From contig NC_084887.1 in the NCBI RefSeq assembly GCF_958979055.1, forward strand, positions 38,691,120 through 38,755,119: a DNA stretch of 64,000 nt, read 5' to 3'. Numbering within the stretch: the first letter of the stretch is position 1; every line of letters starts with the position of its first letter. Below the pieces are notes generated by a model. The model saw nothing but the letters and a program-made list of their open reading frames with translations, was not told the DNA's origin and did no database searches. Below are positions 59,159 through 64,000 of this stretch, piece after piece. The stretch comes from Alnus glutinosa. Lineage: Eukaryota; Streptophyta; Magnoliopsida; Fagales; Betulaceae. The translations under genes and the position numbers were made by a program.

Positions 59159-62018
59159 ATGGAGCTCACGACCTTCCACTCGTCCTGCAATGGCCTCCGA
59201 TTTTGCAGCCCGTCGCTCCCTTTTCAAGCGGTTCCTTGGAGTTCCATCAGCCTCGCCCAGTTCCCACACTCGTTATCCACTTGCAATAGACACAAACTCG
59301 TCTCTACAGCGACCTCAGTGTCTCACAATCCCTCCCCAAAGCCTCTCTCCGCGACTTGCTCCGTGGCCAATGATAGCTTTCTCAGTGAGTCGTTTGCAGA
59401 ACCCCCGTTCTTATTTCTGAATCTTTTCTCTCTTTTTGGATAATATTGTAATTGTTTCGTTGAATTGAGGATGTCAATTTATGTTTCCTGTTTCTTCCCG
59501 TATTGGGTTGTTTCAGTTTTTTCAACCTTTGTGTTTTCAGTTATCAAATATCTTGAATTGTTTTAAGTTTTTCTTAGCTTGATTGGATATTATTTTATTT
59601 TATTTTTGATATTTGTAAGTATACGTGCTGGATATTCGTATCATTCTGAAATGCACGTCAATTGTTTGATATTGGGTTTCACATTGCTGAGCCATGTATG
59701 TTGTGGTTCTAATGTGTGCCAATTTCCTCATAAGTAATCATAAGTGCATTATTCAATTATGGGTATCCATTTCCATACTTCACATGATTGATGATTCAAT
59801 TATGCTCCCAGCAAAGGGATTTAGCGACTTGATTCATCAAAGAGGTAGCAATTTGATGAAGTTTTAATCATGAGTAGCCATTTCTATATAATTGAATTGG
59901 GTGGTGAGGTTTTAATCTTCTGTTTTATTTTCAATGTAAAAGGGTTGTCAAGTAGCAAACTCGCAAGTTCTAACTACTTTGTTATGTTTACTTTTTTCTT
60001 TTTCTTCTTTTTATCCAATTTAAAGATTCAACGACGAAGGATGCTGTGGTTGATCCCTTTCTTGCAGTGAAGGTGAGATGTAATTCCCTTCTACCCCAAT
60101 CTTTTATGCATTTCGTTCTCTTAGAACAAAATGAGTCGAAGAGAAGAAAGTGCTTCTGAAGTAAGGAAGCCAAAACTGCGACTTTTCTTTTCTATATTAA
60201 TTTCCTTTTTTCTATGACGACCATGGGGGTGAGAAGATATATTACTCCAATTAATTTCTTGTGGTTTGAAGTCCTCATTTTAACTGTTCAGTTTTAATCC
60301 AGAAGAAAGCAATGGATATGTCCCCTGAATTGAAAGGAACTTCCATATTTCTTGTGGGTATGAATCACTCAATACTTAGCGATGATTTTGCAGTCTTTAA
60401 TCTTATGGTGATTATGGTATATGTACTTATATGTGTGGTGTGATGATTGCTTTGGTGTTAAGGGATGAAAAGCTCTATAAAGACCAGTTTGGGGAAACTT
60501 CTAGCAGATGCATTACGGTATTATTACTTCGACAGGTATCCATGTGGTGTAAATTGAAAAATCACTGGAAGATCAAGTAAATTCTATCGCTAAACTTGTG
60601 TTTTCGGTTGTTCTACATCCAGTGATAGTTTGGTCGAGGAAGCTGCCGGAGGTGAATCTGCTGCCAAATCTTTTAAGGAGAGTGATGAAAAGGGATTTCG
60701 TGAGTCTGAGGTGTTTGCTTGAAAGTTTAACCTATTTTAAGTTGTTTTCTGTTACTTTATGTTGAAGCTCTGTTGCAAATTAGGACTGGTAACATCAGTT
60801 GTGTTCTAGGACCATTCCACTTAGAACACAGTTCAACAAATGAAAGAACCGCAACGATCAATCTGCTGCCAAATCTTTTAAGGAGAGTGATGAAAAGGGA
60901 TTTCGTGAGTCTGAGGTGTTTGCTTGAAAGTTTAACCTATTTTAAGTTGTTTTCTGTTACTTTATGTTGAAGCTCTGTTGCAAATTAGGACTGGTAACAT
61001 CAGTTGTGTTCTAGGACCATTCCACTTAGAACACAGTTCAACAAATGAAAGACCCGCAACGATCAATCTACTTCTAAAGGCCGACCAGTTTATACTTGGA
61101 AGTATTCAATTTGCATTGGTTGATAATACTCATAATAGACCAGCTTATACTTAGAAGTGCCATGCTGCTGCAGACTGAAGTATTGAAGCAGTTATCATCT
61201 ATGGGTCGCTTGGTGGTTTGTGCTGGAGATGGGGCGGTTCAGAGTTCTACTAATCTGTAGGAATACTTCTTCTTCCACTAGTTTCTGAATTCACTACGTG
61301 TAACCTTTGCACGTGTAATCTATCATCGGTAACATTAGTTTCCTACTTATTTGACTTGCTTTTGACATATATAGGGCGTTTTTAAGACATGGAATCTCAA
61401 TATGGATTGATGTACCCTTGGACATGATATCAAGGGGGGTGATCGAAGACCAGTCTGGATTATGTGATTCAGAAATTTTCACTTCTGAAGCTTACTCAAA
61501 GGTTTTGGCTTCCTGCTCATTCTCTCAAACTTTTCAGCAGTTAAAATTAACCCAGTAGTTTTTGGTGATCGTGAGCCCTCTTCATTATTAACAGCTCTGG
61601 GAAATGATAACCAGGTTTTGACGCAGTTAACTTCTCTTTATGAAGAAATGAGAGGTGGATATGCGATAGCTGATGCAACTGTTTCACTACAAAGTATATC
61701 CCCATGATTTTTATTCATGTTATCATGTAATCAAAAATATTTTCTTTTTGGTTGTAACAGCTTCCGATTCTTTGCAGAGGTAGCTTCCCAATTAGGTTGT
61801 GATGATCTGGATGCAGTTACCACGGAAAACATGACTTTAGAGGTGAAGAAATATAGTTACAATGAGAACATGCTTCAGTTTGTAAACAAGATAATGAGAC
61901 TGACCGTGCCTTTCTCCCCCTCCCTCTCTTTTATTTGCAAAAACTTCAGGTTCTCAAGGAGATAGAAAAACTGACAAGAGCTAAGAAGTTGATGGAAGCA
62001 GCAGCAAGACCTTTTTAA
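59159..62018 (+). CDS. SKL1: Shikimate kinase-like protein 1, probably non-catalytic
   Basis: SKL1 is a plastid protein descended from shikimate kinase that has lost kinase activity and is needed for chloroplast biogenesis in Arabidopsis. Ten exons join in frame: 59159-59384, 60026-60072, 60303-60357, 60463-60535, 60623-60710, 61174-61256, 61375-61501, 61615-61693, 61778-61842 and 61950-62018, giving 303 residues. The first ~75 are Ser/Pro-rich, a likely transit peptide. The P-loop region reads GMKSSIKTSLGK (from Gly110), lacking the glycines of the canonical GMMGSGKST loop. FDSDSLVEEAAGG and the core IWIDVPLDMISRG follow, with the C-terminal ADATVSLQKVASQLGCDDLDAVTTENM. Exon 8 start is the least certain border: a longer in-frame start upstream (TALGNDNQ) cannot be excluded. 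A 205-bp duplication follows exon 5. Confidence 0.88.
60655..61064. repeat. 205-bp tandem duplication over SKL1 exon 5 end
   Basis: Unit 1 at 60655-60859 and unit 2 at 60860-61064 differ by one base (GAAAGAACC against GAAAGACCC). The unit begins in exon 5 at AATCTGCTGCCAAATC, includes its last 56 bases and the donor GAG|GTGTTTG, and runs into intron 5. The second unit therefore carries a spare donor at 60916 but no acceptor. Confidence 0.97.
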
Positions 62019-63339
62019 GCCGGCCATGGATTTGCTCTCATCACTTGTACTGACTGCAAACACTATACAGAATTTTGGGATCTCTCTACACTCGAGAGCT
62101 TTTCTGCCTGTCTTGGTGGGCATTTCAGTCTTCTCTTCTCTAGTTGTTTTGATTGAAAACTTGGAATAAAAATGTAATAATAATCTGCAAAGAAAAACAA
62201 AGGCTCTGTTTGTTAAATTTTTTGAAATGCCTAAAAACACAAAAGCAAATTTCACCTTTAACGTCACATTAAAACATTTTTTTCAAACAAAAAACAAAAA
62301 TTACACCCCCCCCCTCCCTCCCAAAAAAAAAAATGTATCCAGTGATACATTTATTTCTCTCTTTGTAAGGCTGTCCGGCATGCTAAATAGGCATTATGTT
62401 GTCCATTCTGAACCTAATTTTCAAACCCTTTTGGTCTCCCTAGCCCCATCAGCATCTATGAGTGCCGCTTGAAATTCAATTTAACCTTCTTTGTCAAGTT
62501 TAAATTGAGTAATGCAGTAGTTTTGTCTTTATGGGTTGTCAATAATGATATTGAGAGTACAAGTCAGCTTGTTGAATTCGAGTGAACTTAATCTATTTAT
62601 CAACGTAGAAAATGTCACTAATACATCAAAAACCGTATATTGTGGTCTTAAATTATTTATCTCCAACTATTATAATATGTAGGGGCGGAAATTCATAGGT
62701 AACCTTATATATCAGAGAGAGAGATGAATATTGATTTTCAGCAATCTCATAGGTAACCTATGTGAGATTCACTTCTCCGAATAGGTCTCGAACAGCCTAC
62801 GGGGAAGAGATCTTGGCACGTGTTAGTAAAATCTGAAATTATCATAAGATTATAATGAGTGAAAAACTAATGGCTAATAAACCATACCCCAAAAAATAAT
62901 AATAATAATAAAAAGATTTGATAAACATTTTTTGACAAAATTTTAATCTATATAGGATTAGAAAAATGTTAATCTACTCTATTTAATTACCATGTATCTA
63001 AAATACATGTAGTTTTCACATGCCTTGAACTGAATTGAAAGAAAATCTTTTATTTTGACATGAAATTTTGTTCAACATTTTGTACCTTCATTTTTTATTT
63101 TTTTCTTGGGTCGGATGCTCAAATAGGGACAGGTATGACTGGTCACTGGGCCAAGGCCCACATTAAAGGCAGGATAGCATGTGCCTAGAAGTATTCGAAA
63201 GTGTTTGTAAGGATCGGTATGAAAGCAGTCCCCACGGCTTTTTACTCATAAACAAACTTTCCCAACAAGTTAGAACCAGGAGAAGTGGGTCCCCATCCCC
63301 ATCACGTTCTCTGTGCTTGGCTTGGCCATATGTCACCAT
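62019..63339. other. SKL1 3' region, gene-free
   Basis: It contains the SKL1 3' UTR and AT-rich DNA. No coding region is supported on either strand; the short frames have no recognisable motif. Confidence 0.65.
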
Positions 63340-63965
63340 TGCATCAGAAATGATTTTTATACATTTTTTATATAATTTTTGTACAACATTTTTTTAACTC
63401 ATTCATTGAATTTGTACGGTCAATACACATGCGGTAGTTACTGCATGGGTGCTGTAGTGAAAAACGATACAATTTTTCACAAAACAGTACCATTTTCAAT
63501 TAAACCATTTTCCACTTAAAATTTTTTTAATAAATTTAAAAATTATAAAAATAATAATAATTAAAAACCAAAAATATTAAAACAAAAAAAAAAATCCTTA
63601 AGGGGTGGCCTGGTGGCTCGGCCACCCCCAAAGCCGACTGGGGTGGTTCGTCCACCCCAAATCGGCCAAGGGGGTGGCCGGGCCACCCCCTTGGCCAATA
63701 ATGGGGTGGCCAGCGTTGCCCAAGGGGGTGGGCGGCCACCCCTGAAGTTTTTTTTTTTTTTTTTTTGTTTTAATAGTTTTGGTTTTTAATTATTATTATT
63801 TTTATAATTTTTAAACTTATTAAAAATTTTGCAATTTTTTTTTAAGTGGAAACGGTACCGTTTTCCACTTCAGCACCATGCGGTAGTTTTAAACTACCGC
63901 ATGGAAGCCGAATCCCCAGATTTAATGGTTAATTTAAAAAAATAATATACAAAAAATGTGCATGT
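63340..63965. mobile_element. Nested foldback elements at the window end
   Basis: The outer arms (left TTTTTGTACAACATTTTTTT then ATTGAATTTGTACGG; right AGATTTAATGGTTAATTTAA then ATACAAAAAATGTGCATG) belong to the same family as the foldback near 19985-20335. A second foldback at about 63429-63905 sits in its loop, starting CATGCGGTAGTTACTGCATG and ending CTACCGCATGG, with a GC-rich core of GGGGTGGCC units (63601-63741) like that of the element at 31525-32250. The frame on the minus strand at 63536-63739 is repeat-derived. Confidence 0.65.
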
Positions 63966-64000
63966 AACATGTCCCTATAAATTATTAATGGCTCATGCAA

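Noticed and set aside
63536..63739. 67-codon frame on the minus strand
   Set aside because: It is translated from GGGGTGGCC repeat units in a foldback element.

Overview
This is plant nuclear DNA. It is AT-rich, with long introns bounded by GT-AG, CT/GA and AT microsatellites, many MITEs, and typical angiosperm gene families. Gene content and intron positions point to a eudicot. A woody rosid is a guess only. No bacterial, organellar, CRISPR, tRNA or rRNA feature was recognised.

Layout. 93-3520: a complete glycerophosphodiester phosphodiesterase gene (GDPD1-3 type, 7 exons) with a LINE-like insertion in intron 2. 3521-9777: gene-free, MITE-like repeats. 9778-10805: a three-exon NAC transcription factor close to the NAC083/VNI2 group. 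14156-17485: a three-exon gene for a small, probably N-myristoylated protein that I could not name. About 330 bp after it lies a perfect 46-bp inverted repeat. 17486-23894: gene-free, with several foldback elements. 23895-29513: a ten-exon gene for a BAR-like coiled-coil protein with a Pro/Ser-rich tail (like Arabidopsis At3g26910). 29514-33180: repeats, including a Tourist-like element.

33.2-58.5 kb: an array of three phytyl ester synthase-like genes (PES1/PES2 family, an esterase domain fused to an acyltransferase domain). Copy C (33.2-35.0 kb) is a gutted 3' relic. Copy A (36.6-48.8 kb) keeps all 14 exons but is broken by a nonsense codon, a lost splice donor, a 4-nt insertion, a MITE inside an exon and about 6.1 kb of nested transposons in intron 3. 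Copy B (51.3-58.5 kb) is intact with a predicted 701 residues. The nested insertion in copy A includes a Mutator-like element with TIRs of about 385 bp, a FAR1/MuDR-type transposase relic, and two exon-like pieces of an anthranilate synthase beta-subunit gene on the minus strand (a Pack-MULE).

59159-62018: SKL1, the plastid shikimate-kinase-like protein with a degenerate P-loop. A 205-bp tandem duplication copies half of exon 5 and its splice donor. The set PES cluster, SKL1 and BAR-like gene matches, from memory, the Arabidopsis chromosome 3 neighbourhood At3g26820-At3g26910, so it looks like ancestral microsynteny. After SKL1 the window ends in AT-rich DNA with nested foldback elements.

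PES and SKL1 are both plastid proteins. Otherwise the genes do not form an obvious shared pathway. I did not find a clearly new biological system. The most interesting structures are the nested Pack-MULE inside a dying PES copy, the perfect hairpin after the myristoylated-protein gene, the direct-repeat-bounded PES intron 5 and the partial exon duplication in SKL1.
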